From: JAGOBP01 sp964550855
Lineage (GTDB): Bacteria > Chloroflexota > Anaerolineae > Fen-1058
DNA: 64,000 nt
Direction of reading: 5' to 3'
Assembly: GCA_964550855.1 (NCBI GenBank)
Contig: CAZKBQ010000002.1
Coordinates: 116,468-180,467, forward strand
The first letter of the stretch is position 1, and each line of letters begins with the position of its first letter. Of the stretch, positions 1-8,991 are shown piece by piece. The position numbers and the translations under genes were made by a program. The notes beneath the pieces were generated by a model that saw nothing but the letters and a program-made list of their open reading frames with translations, was not told where the DNA came from and did not search any database.

Positions 1-751
1 CGAGCACCTGGGGGTGGGCGTGTGCTACTGCCGGCATAAAGCGCAGCACACTGGCCACGCCTGCTCGATGCCGTTGGATATCTGCATGACGTTCGGCGGC
101 ACAGCCGATTCGTTGATTCGTCACGGCTACGCGCGCCGCGTGGATAAAGTGGAAGGCCGCGATCTGCTGCAAAAAGCCTACGATCTGAATCTGGTGCAGT
201 TCGGCGACAACGTGCGTGACGGCGTGGCCTTCATCTGCAACTGCTGCGGCTGCTGTTGCGAAGCCATGATCGGTCTGCGCAAATTCGGCGCGGAGATGCC
301 CATCCATTCCACCAACTACCTGCCGCGCGTTGTGGAAGAAACGTGCAATGGCTGCGGCAAGTGCGTCAACATCTGCCCGGTGGAGGCCATGACGCTGGTC
401 TCGGCCAACGATCCGCACAAGCCCAACAAGCGCAAAGCCAAACTCGACGAAGACGTGTGTCTGGGCTGCGGCGTGTGCGTGCGTGTCTGCCCGACCAAAG
501 GCATTCTGCTGGAAGCGCGCGCCGAGCGCATCATCACACCCGTCAACTCCGTACACCGCATCGTCTCAATGGCGATCGAGCGCGGCAACTTGCAAGACTT
601 GATCTTCGACAATCGCGCCTTGTTCAGTCACCGCGCCATGGCCGCCATTCTCGGCGTGATCTTGCGCCTGCCGCCCATCAAGCAAGCGCTGGCAACACAG
701 CAGGTCAAATCGCGCTATCTGGCGGCACTCACCACCCGCCTCCGGGTGTAG
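1..751 (+). CDS. 4Fe-4S dicluster ferredoxin-like protein (5' end cut off)
   Basis: The frame is open from base 2 to the TAG at 749-751, so the start lies outside the window; the GTG at 14 is just an internal codon. Two canonical ferredoxin motifs stand in the C-terminal half, CNGCGKCVNICP and CLGCGVCVRVCP, each suited to one [4Fe-4S] cluster. Upstream of them are further cysteine clusters, CYCRHK, a Cys near PLDIC, and the dense run CNCCGCCC, so the protein probably carries extra metal centres. The rest is helical with no membrane segment. The cysteine layout suits a cytoplasmic electron-transfer protein; the partner is unknown because the upstream gene is not visible. A role with the HdrC-like and CooC genes 23 kb downstream is possible but is inference only. 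Confidence 0.8.
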   Translation, partial: EHLGVGVCYCRHKAQHTGHACSMPLDICMTFGGTADSLIRHGYARRVDKVEGRDLLQKAYDLNLVQFGDNVRDGVAFICNCCGCCCEAMIGLRKFGAEMPIHSTNYLPRVVEETCNGCGKCVNICPVEAMTLVSANDPHKPNKRKAKLDEDVCLGCGVCVRVCPTKGILLEARAERIITPVNSVHRIVSMAIERGNLQDLIFDNRALFSHRAMAAILGVILRLPPIKQALATQQVKSRYLAALTTRLRV

Positions 752-756
752 CCCAT

Positions 757-785
757 GCGGCCGGCGGCGGTCGGCTGCCGGCCGC
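757..785. terminator. GC-rich hairpin after the ferredoxin gene
   Basis: GCGGCCGGC at 757-765 is perfectly complementary to GCCGGCCGC at 777-785 with an 11-base loop. It starts six bases after the stop codon. There is no T tract, so it may be an RNA-stabilising or weak terminator structure. The rest of the 752-939 gap has a possible -10 (TATAGT, 896-901) for the kinase gene, with no convincing -35. Confidence 0.35.
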
Positions 786-939
786 CGCGCAATTGATGCT
801 GCCGGCAACCCGGGCTGTCCCTGCCGGCGGGTTTGTGTTACTATGGTATTCGTATTGGGCCGCGCCGTCACTCTTTCCGTGCTTATCCGGTAGTGTATAG
901 TAGAGGATCGCTGCCGCACGCTGTTGGAAGGAGCCCGCC

Positions 940-3900
940 ATGCGGGACCAGCGCAAAACCAAAGCACAGTTGATTGCCGAGCTGGATGCCCTGCGTCGGC
1001 GCGCTGCCGAATTGGAACACCGGCTCGCTCCCCGCCCCGATCGTTCCGTGCCGTCCCGCGACCCTCACGCTGAGCCGCCAGATCAGACCGACGTGTTCTT
1101 TCAATCGGTGGTGGAAGTCTCGCCCGAGGCGATGACGCTGACCGATCTGTCCGGCCGCATCACCTTTGCCAATGAACAAGCGGCCCGGCTGCACGGGTTC
1201 AGTGCGCCCCGAGACATGATCGGGACAAGTGTCTTCGACCTGATTACTCCCGCGCATCAGCCCGCCGCTGCCGATGCGGTGCGTCAGACCCTGGTTGGCG
1301 GCGCTGCCGGCAACGCCACCATCGAGGTCGAACTGGCGCGCCACGATCGCACCACTTTTTGGGCCGAGCTGAACGTGACGGCCGTTCGCGATGCGCAGGG
1401 CATACCGGTAGCCGTGCTGGGCCTCATGCGCGACATCACCGCTCAGAAGCGGACTCAACAGGAATTGGCGGATACTCGCGCCGTTCTGGAGGCGGCCGTC
1501 AGCCAGTCGTCGGTGCCGATGGTGCTGCTCAGCGTTCCCGGTGGTGTGATCGAGATTGTCAATCCGGCAATGCGCGAGCTGCTGGGGCGGCCAGACGGGC
1601 CCAGCGAGGTCGGTCGGCCGCTAGCCGAAATTGATCGATCGTGGACGATGCTCGACGCTGAGGGTCAGCCGCTGCGCGCCGATCACTTGCCGGCCGTGCT
1701 GGCCTTGCAAGGCGTCAGCACCATCTTGAATGCCGAGATGAAAGTGCGCCGCCAGGACGGCTCGGTGCGCTCGGTTCTGGTCAACGTCGTTCCGATTCAC
1801 AATCCGGCCGGTCAACAGATCGCAGCCTTCGGGGTGGCTGTGGATATTACGGTGCGCCAGGAATTGGCAGAGGCGCTGCGCGCCAGCGAGGCAAAATTCC
1901 GCGCCGTGATTGAGCAGGCTGGTGAAGCGATTGCATTGTTCGACGAAGATTTTCATTGCATGGACGTTAACGCCGCCCTTGAACGGTTGACGGCTGTGGC
2001 GCGCGAAGCATGGCTGGGCCTGACCACCTGGGAGATCAACCTGCGTTTTATGCCACCGTCCCAGCGCACGCCCGACGCGGAAGCGCGCTTCAAGGCCACT
2101 GCCCAGGCCGTGATGGCAGGGCAGTCCATCGGACCGTTCGAGGTATCGATCTACCGGCCCGACGGCGAAATCCGAACCGTCCATATGTCGATCTTTCCGA
2201 TTCAGGCCATGCAGCGTCGTCTGCTGGGCTGTCTCCTGATCGACATCACCGATCGGCAGCGCATCGAGGAGGCTTTGCGCCAGAGCGAGCAGCGGTTTCG
2301 AACGCTGATTGAGAATCAGGGCGAAGGGCTGGGCCTGGTTGACGCCGACGAGAATTTTATGTTTGCCAACCCGGCCGCGGCCGATGTCTTTGGCGTGACG
2401 GACGGGCTGGTCGGGCACAACCTCAGGGAATTCGTCGACGACGAGCAATACACGCTGATTAAGCACGAGACTCAAGCCCGGCAGCGCGGGCTGAAAAGCA
2501 TTTATGAGATCGCGATCCGCCGTCCCGATGGTCAGACGCGCAACCTGATCGTCACCGCCGTGCCCCAGATCGACGATCGCGGCCGGTTTGTAGGTGCGTT
2601 TGGTGTGTTCCGCGACATCACGGCCCGCAAGCAAGCCGAAGCTGCGCTGCAGACTGCCTTCCGGCGCTTTCAAATCATCCTGTCGAGCCTGTACGGCGGC
2701 GTCCTGGTGGTAAACAGCAGCGACCGCGTCGAGTTTGCCAATCAGGCTTTCTGCGATCTGTTCGATCTGGACGTGCCGCCCGACGACCTGCTCGGGTTGA
2801 CAGCGCCGGACATGCTGCAGAAAATTCAGCATGTCTATGCCGATCCACCGGCCGCATTGGCCCGCATTCAAGAGATAGTCGCCAACGGACGGCCGCTCAG
2901 GGGCGAGGAGATCGCCATGAGCGGCAACCGAACTTATCTGCGGGACTTTATCCCGATCGTTATTGAGGCGCGATCCCACGGTCGCCTGTGGCATCACCAG
3001 GACATCACCGAGCGCAAACAGACCGAGGAATATATTCAGCGGTTGAATTCTGAACTGGAACAGCGTGTGATCGAGCGGACGATGGAATTGCAGGCGGCCA
3101 ATGAAGCGCTGCAGGACGACATCCACCATCGCCAACGCATCGAGGAGATGCTGCGCCGATCGGAGCAGCGGTATCGCACCCTGTTTGAAAGCGCCGGCGA
3201 CGCCATCTTCATTCTCGATCTGGAAGGCCGCTTCATCGAAGTCAACCGCGTGGCGTGCGAGCGCTACGGTTACACGCTGGACGAGATGCGACAGCTGAAC
3301 GTGGCTGAACTCTATCCCCTCGATCAGCGGCCGCAGGTGCCGCCCCGGCTGGCGCAGACCCGACATCTGGGAGAGAACCATTTTGAAGCCATGCATCAAC
3401 GGCGCGACGGCTCCCCGATACCGGTCGATGTGAACAGCCGCGTCATCGAGTATGGCGGACAGCCTGCCATTCTGGGCATTGTTCGTGACATCACCGAGCG
3501 CAAGCATACTGAGCAGACGCTGCGTCGATACGGCACCGAGCAAACCGCCCTGTACAATACCGCCCTGCTGTTAAACGCCCAGTTGGATGTGTCGGCGCTG
3601 CTGCAGCTCATCGTCGAGCAGGCGGCCAGCCTGCTGAGCATATCGGCGGGCGGCGTGTATCTGTATGATCAGCAGCGTGATGTGCTGGTACTGGCGGTCG
3701 GGCTGGATTTCTACACCGAATACCTTGGGGCCGAATTGAGGCCCGGTGAAGGCCTGTCGGGGCGGGCCTTTCAGCAGCGCACTGTGCTGAGATTGGACGA
3801 TTACCAGCGCTGGGATGGGCAGGCCGCCGCTTATCGCCATGAGTCCCGCATCCACTCGGTAATTGCCGCGCCGCTGGCCAGCACGCATGCCGTGTTGGGC

Positions 3901-4809
3901 GTGCTGTTCGTGGTGAGCAATCAGCACCGGCCGCCGTTTGACGATCATGACAAGCAGCTGGTGGAACTTTTTGCCGCCAATGCCGCCGTGGCGCTGGAGA
4001 ATGCACAGCTCTACGAACGACAGCAGGAGCAGTATCGCCGCCTGCAAGAGGCCCAGACCCGGCTGATTCAGGCCGAAAAAATGTCGGCGCTGGGGCGGCT
4101 GATCGCGTCGATCTCGCACGAAATCAACAATCCGCTGCAAGCCGTACAGGGCTGCCTGACCCTGGTGCGCGAGGGCATTGAAGAGGCCGAAAATCTGGAG
4201 CGCGCCGCGGCGGCGGACTGGCAGCGCGATCTGGACGTGGCCGCCGCCGAGGTCCAACGCATTGCCGGCATCGTGCAGCGCCTGCGCGATTTCTACCGTC
4301 CACCGCGCAGCGGACACCAAAGGGTGGACGTAGCGGCCGTTCTGGATACGGTGCTGGCGCTGACTGCCAAACAGCTGCAGCACAGCAACATCGCCGTGGA
4401 GCGCGTCGTGGCGACCGATTCACCCCTGATCGTAAACACCAACGCCGATCAACTGAAGCAGGTCATCCTGAACCTGGTGCTCAACGCCGTCGACGCCATG
4501 CCCGAGGGCGGCCGCCTGCGGGTGGCCGTCGCCCCCGACATGCTGCTCCGCCCGGCGGGCATGCAGGCTGGGGTGCGCATTGATCTTAGCGATAACGGAC
4601 GTGGGATACCGGCGGACATTCTGCCCCACATCTTCGAACCATTCTTCACCACCAAAGAGAACGGTTCCGGCCTGGGGCTGGCCATCAGTTATGAGCTGGT
4701 AAAGACATTGGGCGGCGACATCAGCGCCTCAAGCACACCGGAAGCGGGCGCCACCTTCTCCATTCAACTGCCGGTCGATACGGTGACCGATCCCGAGGTG
4801 ACGGTATGA
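940..4809 (+). CDS. multi-PAS, GAF sensor histidine kinase
   Basis: Soluble-looking sensor kinase of 1289 residues with no transmembrane segment. A short coiled coil is followed by about six PAS domains (roughly residues 50-170, 175-305, 310-445, 447-565, 570-690, 735-855), several ending in the PAC-type R/xDIT motif. Then come a GAF domain (about 870-1025), a HisKA domain with H1060 in SHEINNPLQ, and a HATPase domain with D1218NGRG and GSGLGL. All catalytic boxes are intact. GGAAGGAG at 925-932 supports the ATG at 940. The stop overlaps the start of the next gene as ATGA, so the downstream regulator is almost surely its co-translated partner. The H-box (HEINNPLQ) is shared with the kinases at 5741 and 8988, so the three are paralogues. 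The ligand is unknown. Confidence 0.93.
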   Translation: MRDQRKTKAQLIAELDALRRRAAELEHRLAPRPDRSVPSRDPHAEPPDQTDVFFQSVVEVSPEAMTLTDLSGRITFANEQAARLHGFSAPRDMIGTSVFDLITPAHQPAAADAVRQTLVGGAAGNATIEVELARHDRTTFWAELNVTAVRDAQGIPVAVLGLMRDITAQKRTQQELADTRAVLEAAVSQSSVPMVLLSVPGGVIEIVNPAMRELLGRPDGPSEVGRPLAEIDRSWTMLDAEGQPLRADHLPAVLALQGVSTILNAEMKVRRQDGSVRSVLVNVVPIHNPAGQQIAAFGVAVDITVRQELAEALRASEAKFRAVIEQAGEAIALFDEDFHCMDVNAALERLTAVAREAWLGLTTWEINLRFMPPSQRTPDAEARFKATAQAVMAGQSIGPFEVSIYRPDGEIRTVHMSIFPIQAMQRRLLGCLLIDITDRQRIEEALRQSEQRFRTLIENQGEGLGLVDADENFMFANPAAADVFGVTDGLVGHNLREFVDDEQYTLIKHETQARQRGLKSIYEIAIRRPDGQTRNLIVTAVPQIDDRGRFVGAFGVFRDITARKQAEAALQTAFRRFQIILSSLYGGVLVVNSSDRVEFANQAFCDLFDLDVPPDDLLGLTAPDMLQKIQHVYADPPAALARIQEIVANGRPLRGEEIAMSGNRTYLRDFIPIVIEARSHGRLWHHQDITERKQTEEYIQRLNSELEQRVIERTMELQAANEALQDDIHHRQRIEEMLRRSEQRYRTLFESAGDAIFILDLEGRFIEVNRVACERYGYTLDEMRQLNVAELYPLDQRPQVPPRLAQTRHLGENHFEAMHQRRDGSPIPVDVNSRVIEYGGQPAILGIVRDITERKHTEQTLRRYGTEQTALYNTALLLNAQLDVSALLQLIVEQAASLLSISAGGVYLYDQQRDVLVLAVGLDFYTEYLGAELRPGEGLSGRAFQQRTVLRLDDYQRWDGQAAAYRHESRIHSVIAAPLASTHAVLGVLFVVSNQHRPPFDDHDKQLVELFAANAAVALENAQLYERQQEQYRRLQEAQTRLIQAEKMSALGRLIASISHEINNPLQAVQGCLTLVREGIEEAENLERAAAADWQRDLDVAAAEVQRIAGIVQRLRDFYRPPRSGHQRVDVAAVLDTVLALTAKQLQHSNIAVERVVATDSPLIVNTNADQLKQVILNLVLNAVDAMPEGGRLRVAVAPDMLLRPAGMQAGVRIDLSDNGRGIPADILPHIFEPFFTTKENGSGLGLAISYELVKTLGGDISASSTPEAGATFSIQLPVDTVTDPEVTV

Positions 4810-5558
4810 GCATTCCCGATCAATCCCCGGCGATTCTGGTGGTTGATGATGAGGACGGCATTCGATACTTTCTGGAACGGTTTCTGGCGCGCGAGGGCTT
4901 TCGGGTGGCTGTGGCCGCCAGCGGCGACGCCGCACTGGAACGGCTGAACGTCGAAGAATTCGACATTGTGCTGCTGGATTTAAAGATGAAGGGCGTTGGC
5001 GGGCTGGAAGTCCTGGCCGAGTTGCGCCGACGCTGGCCGGCCACCAGCGTCATCATCTTGACAGCCCACGCCTCACTGGAGTCGGCGGTCGAAGCGCTGC
5101 GCAATGGCGCGCACGATTATTTGTTCAAGCCTTGCAAGACGCTCGACTTGCGCGAGAGTATCCGCACCGGGCTGATCAAGCGCCAGGAGCAGCTGCGCCG
5201 ATCGGCTGCGGGTCCGATCGAGCCGGAGATGCCCGCCGCGCCCGGCCACCCCGATCGGTTCTTGCAGCACAGCGGCCTGATCGTCGACTCCATTCGGCAC
5301 ATCATCACGCTGGACGGCGTGCTGCTGGAACTCAGCCCAACCGAATTTGATCTCCTGGCCTATTTGGTCAGCGAGTCGCCCCGCGTCGTGCCGCCACAAG
5401 AGCTGATCCGTGAAGTGCAGGGCTACACAAGTGATCCGGCCGAAGCGGCCGAAACCATCCGGTCACACATCTATCATATCCGCCGCAAAGTGCAGATCGC
5501 CGCCGGGCGCAACATCATCCGCACCGTGCGCGGCGTGGGATATGTACTGACCGATTAG
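4806..5558 (+). CDS. response regulator, receiver plus winged-helix output
   Basis: 250 residues. The receiver domain (1-125) has acidic residues DDE at 14-16, phospho-acceptor D58 in LLDLKMKG and K108 in YLFKPC. A C-terminal OmpR/PhoB-type winged helix (about 160-248) ends in RTVRGVGYVL, the usual wing sequence. The receiver resembles NtrC-type receivers (LTAHASLESAVEAL), but no AAA+ domain follows. ATGA overlap with the kinase upstream implies translational coupling and cognate pairing. It is a close paralogue of the regulator at 11126. As an OmpR-family DNA binder it is a natural candidate to recognise the 11-bp-period direct repeats seen just downstream at 5649 and at 12015 and 19458; that link is inference. 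Confidence 0.94.
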   Translation: MSIPDQSPAILVVDDEDGIRYFLERFLAREGFRVAVAASGDAALERLNVEEFDIVLLDLKMKGVGGLEVLAELRRRWPATSVIILTAHASLESAVEALRNGAHDYLFKPCKTLDLRESIRTGLIKRQEQLRRSAAGPIEPEMPAAPGHPDRFLQHSGLIVDSIRHIITLDGVLLELSPTEFDLLAYLVSESPRVVPPQELIREVQGYTSDPAEAAETIRSHIYHIRRKVQIAAGRNIIRTVRGVGYVLTD

Positions 5559-5648
5559 GTCGTCCCCGCGCGTTTCAGTGTGTCTTGAGCCGCGCCGCCA
5601 CTCTCCAGGCCGCGCTTGCGGGCAGCCGATTCTCGGTTTCCACGGAAC

Positions 5649-5670
5649 GTTCATGCAACCTTCATGGTTC
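5649..5670 (+). promoter_or_regulatory. 11-bp direct repeat, PHO-box-like operator
   Basis: Two head-to-tail units, GTTCATGCAAC (5649-5659) and CTTCATGGTTC (5660-5670), repeat TTCATG exactly 11 bp apart. The pattern matches how OmpR/PhoB-family regulators bind. It abuts a -35 at 5675, the usual position for an activator. Confidence 0.55.
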
Positions 5671-5674
5671 TTTT

Positions 5675-5704
5675 TTGAACTTGCATAGCGCCTCGTTGTA
5701 TGCT
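5675..5704 (+). promoter_or_regulatory. candidate sigma70-type promoter for the 5741 operon
   Basis: TTGAAC (5675-5680), an 18-base spacer, then TATGCT (5699-5704). The -35 is imperfect, as expected of an activated promoter, and the direct repeat lies immediately upstream. The predicted start near 5711 leaves a leader of about 30 bases before the ATG at 5741. Confidence 0.45.
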
Positions 5705-5740
5705 GGCCTCAGGTTCACGCTTAACGACCCGGACGAGGCC

Positions 5741-7804
5741 ATGTCTGCCGCCAAAGTTTTCATCGTCGAAGATCAAAGTGCACTCGCCCTCGATTTGAAG
5801 GCCCGCCTTGGCGACCTGGGCTACCTGATAGTCGGCATCGTCAGCACGGGCGAAGCCGCCATCCAGCAATCGGCCATGGCGCGGCCCGACGTTGTCCTGA
5901 TGGACATCGCCCTCACAGGCCCGATGGACAGCGTGGACACCGCAGGCTACATCCGCCAGCATCTGGGCATTCCCGTGATCTTCCTGGCAGCTGATTCGGA
6001 CGAGCAGACCCTGCAGCGCGCCGGCGTGACCGAACCGTATGGCTACATCCTGACGCCCTTTGAAGATCGTGAAGTCGCGACGATCATTGAGATGACGTTG
6101 TGTAAGCACCGGCTGGAACGCCGGCTGAGCGAACACGAGGCGCGATTCCGCGCGCTGCTGGAGAACGCCAGTGACATCATTGCGGTGTTCGACGCAGCCG
6201 GTCAATTGACCTATGCCAGCCCGGCCAGCGTGCGGCTGTTCGGCCTCTCGCCGTTGACGTTGCTGACCGACCTGCTGTCCGCCCATGTTTCGCCGGATGA
6301 TGTCGGACGGATGCTGGATGTCTGGCGTGCAGTGCGGGCGCAGTCGGGCGCGTCGCGGTCGATGGGTGAAGTCCAGGTGCGCATTGGCGATGGCACGTGG
6401 CGCACCCTGACCGGCACGGTGACCAACCTGCTGGCCGATCCCACCCTCCCGGGGATGATCGTTAACGCTTACGACATCACGTCGCACACGAGCGCCCAAG
6501 AGACGCTGGAGCGGTTGTTCATCGCCGAACAGCGCCACGCGCGAGAACTGGCCGCGCTCAACGTGGCTTTCCGCACGATGGCCTCCAGCCTGGAACTGCC
6601 GCGTGTGCTGGCCGCCATCACCGATGAGCTCAAACGGCTGATCGAGGCCGAGAGCGTGTCGGTGCTGCTGCTCCATGAAGACGAGTTGGAGTTTGTGGCG
6701 GCTTCAGGCCCCGGCGCCGACGCGCTGGTGGGCACACGGCTGCCGGCTGCGGCCGGCCTGGCCGGCGCGGTGCTGCGAAGCCGGGCGCCATTGATGGTTA
6801 CCGACGCCCAGCTGGACGAGCGTTTCTATCGGGCCATTGATGTGCAGACGGGCCTCACGACACGCAGCCTGCTGGCCGTGCCGCTGCTCAAAGACGGCTG
6901 CGCGATCGGGGTGATGGAAGCGCTGAATAAAACGGCCGACCGCTTCAACGCGCACGATCTTGATCTGATGCAGGCCATCGCCGGCTCGGCCGTAATTGCG
7001 CTGGAGAATGCGCGGCTGTATGAGACACTGCGCGATCACAATCGCCGCTTGCAGGCGGCCCAGCCGCGTTTGATTCAGACGGAAAAGATGGCTGCGCTGG
7101 GGCGGCTGACCGCGTCGCTGGCGCACGAGATCAATAATCCGCTGCAGGTGCTGCAGGGTGCCCTCGGCCTCATCGGTGAGGCGCTGGACGAGCTGGCCCA
7201 GGCCGGATCCGCAGCCGGGGCGCAGTCCGTAATTCGATCGCATGTCGAAATGGCCCTGGACGAGGTGGATCGGTTGGCACAGTCAGTCCATCGGCTGCGT
7301 GATTTCGCCCAATCCGGCCGGTCGCCACTGCAGACTGTAGATCTGGGCAGCATGATCGGACAGGTGTTGGATCTGACTGCGCCGTGGATCGCGGCGCACC
7401 AGATTACGGTTGACAGGCGAGAGCCAGTGGCGGCAGCTGAGCGCGAGATTGTGGCCAGCCCCGATTACCTCAAACAGCTCTTGTTGAATCTGGTGTTGAA
7501 CGCCATTGATACGATGCCGCAGGGTGGCGTCTTGCGACTTGAAACCAGGGCCGGGATGCGCGGTGGTGAAGGGGGACTTCACATTGCCATCAGCGACACC
7601 GGCCCAAATATTCCGGCCGCCTTGTTGCCGCGCGTTTTTGAGCCTTTTCAAGCGGTGCGAGCCAACGACTCCAGCCTGGGACTGTCCATTTGCTACGAGC
7701 TGGCTGCTTCGCTGGGCGGCAAGATTCAGGTTACGAGCGAGCATAACCGGGGCACCACTTTCGCCGTCTGGCTGCCCAGTTCACCCGGGGAGAATGCGTC
7801 ATGA
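5741..7804 (+). CDS. receiver-PAS-GAF histidine kinase with degenerate receiver and ATP-binding boxes
   Basis: 687 residues from the ATG at 5741 (MSAAKVFIVEDQ); the open frame begins at 5585 but that stretch holds the promoter and operator. Order: receiver (1-125), PAS (about 140-250), GAF (about 270-425), HisKA with H462 in AHEINNPLQ, HATPase. Two signatures are eroded. The receiver keeps D55, but the invariant lysine is T105 (ILTPF). In the HATPase domain, G1 reads DTGPN where DxGxG is expected, and the G2/ATP-lid reads NDSSLGL where NGSGLGL is usual. It may therefore be a poor kinase, a phosphatase, or a scaffold for the neighbouring kinases. It ends with an ATGA overlap into the next gene and is otherwise very similar to the kinase at 8988. 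Confidence 0.9.
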   Translation: MSAAKVFIVEDQSALALDLKARLGDLGYLIVGIVSTGEAAIQQSAMARPDVVLMDIALTGPMDSVDTAGYIRQHLGIPVIFLAADSDEQTLQRAGVTEPYGYILTPFEDREVATIIEMTLCKHRLERRLSEHEARFRALLENASDIIAVFDAAGQLTYASPASVRLFGLSPLTLLTDLLSAHVSPDDVGRMLDVWRAVRAQSGASRSMGEVQVRIGDGTWRTLTGTVTNLLADPTLPGMIVNAYDITSHTSAQETLERLFIAEQRHARELAALNVAFRTMASSLELPRVLAAITDELKRLIEAESVSVLLLHEDELEFVAASGPGADALVGTRLPAAAGLAGAVLRSRAPLMVTDAQLDERFYRAIDVQTGLTTRSLLAVPLLKDGCAIGVMEALNKTADRFNAHDLDLMQAIAGSAVIALENARLYETLRDHNRRLQAAQPRLIQTEKMAALGRLTASLAHEINNPLQVLQGALGLIGEALDELAQAGSAAGAQSVIRSHVEMALDEVDRLAQSVHRLRDFAQSGRSPLQTVDLGSMIGQVLDLTAPWIAAHQITVDRREPVAAAEREIVASPDYLKQLLLNLVLNAIDTMPQGGVLRLETRAGMRGGEGGLHIAISDTGPNIPAALLPRVFEPFQAVRANDSSLGLSICYELAASLGGKIQVTSEHNRGTTFAVWLPSSPGENAS

Positions 7805-8991
7805 GCGATGAACAATCACTGGCTACCCAGCCGTCTGATACACCGCTAAGGTCCAGAGTAGAGGCTGCCTTTGTTCGCAACGTGCATCACGAATTGCGGA
7901 CGCCGTTGGGCGTGGTACACGGATATACACAGTTGCTGAACCTGGGGGCCCTGGGTGAGCTAAGCCCTGAGCAGCGCCGCGTACTGCTGATCATGGATCG
8001 GCGTCTCAACGATCTGGAGAGCATTGTTGAACGGATCGAAGTGTTGATAACGGCTGAAGGGGAATTGTCGCCGGCCGCGCCGCTGTCTCCGCTTGAGCTG
8101 GTGGGGCCGATCGTGGGCCGGCAGCAAGCCGCGGCCGAGAAGGCGGGACTGAAGCTGGTGTATAACAAGGCGGCGGATGTGCCGCTGATCTACGGCGATC
8201 TGCGTGCGCTGTCCATTGCACTGGAGTGCCTGGTCGAGAACGCCGTGCGGTTTACGCCGACCGGAGGCGAGGTGGCCGTTACCATGTGGTCGGTGCCGGG
8301 CTGGGTCAACATCGAGGTTGCCGATACGGGCATCGGCATTGCGCCTGAAGAATTGCCGCAGGTGCTGGAAGGTTTCTGCCAGGCCGACGATGCCGACAGC
8401 CGGCGCCATAACGGGCTGGGCCTTGGCCTGGCCGTCGTAAAATCAGTCGTTCGCAGACATGCCGGACAGCTGACCGTGACCAGCGAAGCGGGCCGCGGTA
8501 GTCGGTTTGTGATGCAGCTGCCCGGCATCATACCGGGGGCCAATCCTATGCCAGATACTTGCAAGCTGCCAGTGGCAACCACACGAAAACGCCGCATTCT
8601 GCTGGTGGACGATGAGATCAATCAAGTCTCGATTCTCAGAGCTGGTCTGGCCAAAGTGCCCGACTGTGAGATCGCCATGGCGACCAGCGGCCGGCAGGCG
8701 CTGGAACTGTTTGCCGAGCGACCGTTTGATTTGATGATTACCGATTACCGGATGCCGGAGATGGACGGCCTGGCGTTGGCCGCATTGGTACGCGAGCGGT
8801 ATCCCGACACCCATATCATCATGTTGACCGCGTTTGGCAGCGAGGTGCTGCGCGAAACGGCCACCGACAGCCCGGCGCAGCTGGTGCTTGAAAAGCCGGT
8901 TGACATCAAACACATTCGATCGGCGGCGCAGCAGGCGTTAGGCTCCGGCGCGCCAGTCGGGAAAGGTCAGCCCTCAGGCGCAACATCATGA
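7801..8991 (+). CDS. hybrid histidine kinase with C-terminal receiver
   Basis: 396 residues with no input domain: HisKA begins almost at the N terminus (H30 in HHELRTPLG), followed by a complete HATPase domain (DTGIGI, GLGLGL) and a C-terminal receiver (about 262-380) with D315 in MITDYRMP and the conserved lysine in LEKPVD. The minimal architecture suggests signal comes through partner proteins, possibly heteromers with the flanking kinases. It is joined by ATGA overlaps at both ends, so the stoichiometry with its neighbours is probably fixed by coupling. No membrane segment. Confidence 0.92.
   Translation: MSDEQSLATQPSDTPLRSRVEAAFVRNVHHELRTPLGVVHGYTQLLNLGALGELSPEQRRVLLIMDRRLNDLESIVERIEVLITAEGELSPAAPLSPLELVGPIVGRQQAAAEKAGLKLVYNKAADVPLIYGDLRALSIALECLVENAVRFTPTGGEVAVTMWSVPGWVNIEVADTGIGIAPEELPQVLEGFCQADDADSRRHNGLGLGLAVVKSVVRRHAGQLTVTSEAGRGSRFVMQLPGIIPGANPMPDTCKLPVATTRKRRILLVDDEINQVSILRAGLAKVPDCEIAMATSGRQALELFAERPFDLMITDYRMPEMDGLALAALVRERYPDTHIIMLTAFGSEVLRETATDSPAQLVLEKPVDIKHIRSAAQQALGSGAPVGKGQPSGATS

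Noticed and set aside
1621..3543. 640-codon open frame on the minus strand
   Set aside because: Antisense shadow of the multi-PAS kinase, with no domain pattern; the plus-strand frame has intact kinase and PAS motifs. The same applies to other long antisense frames such as 16530-17681, 61266-62876 and 53521-54288.
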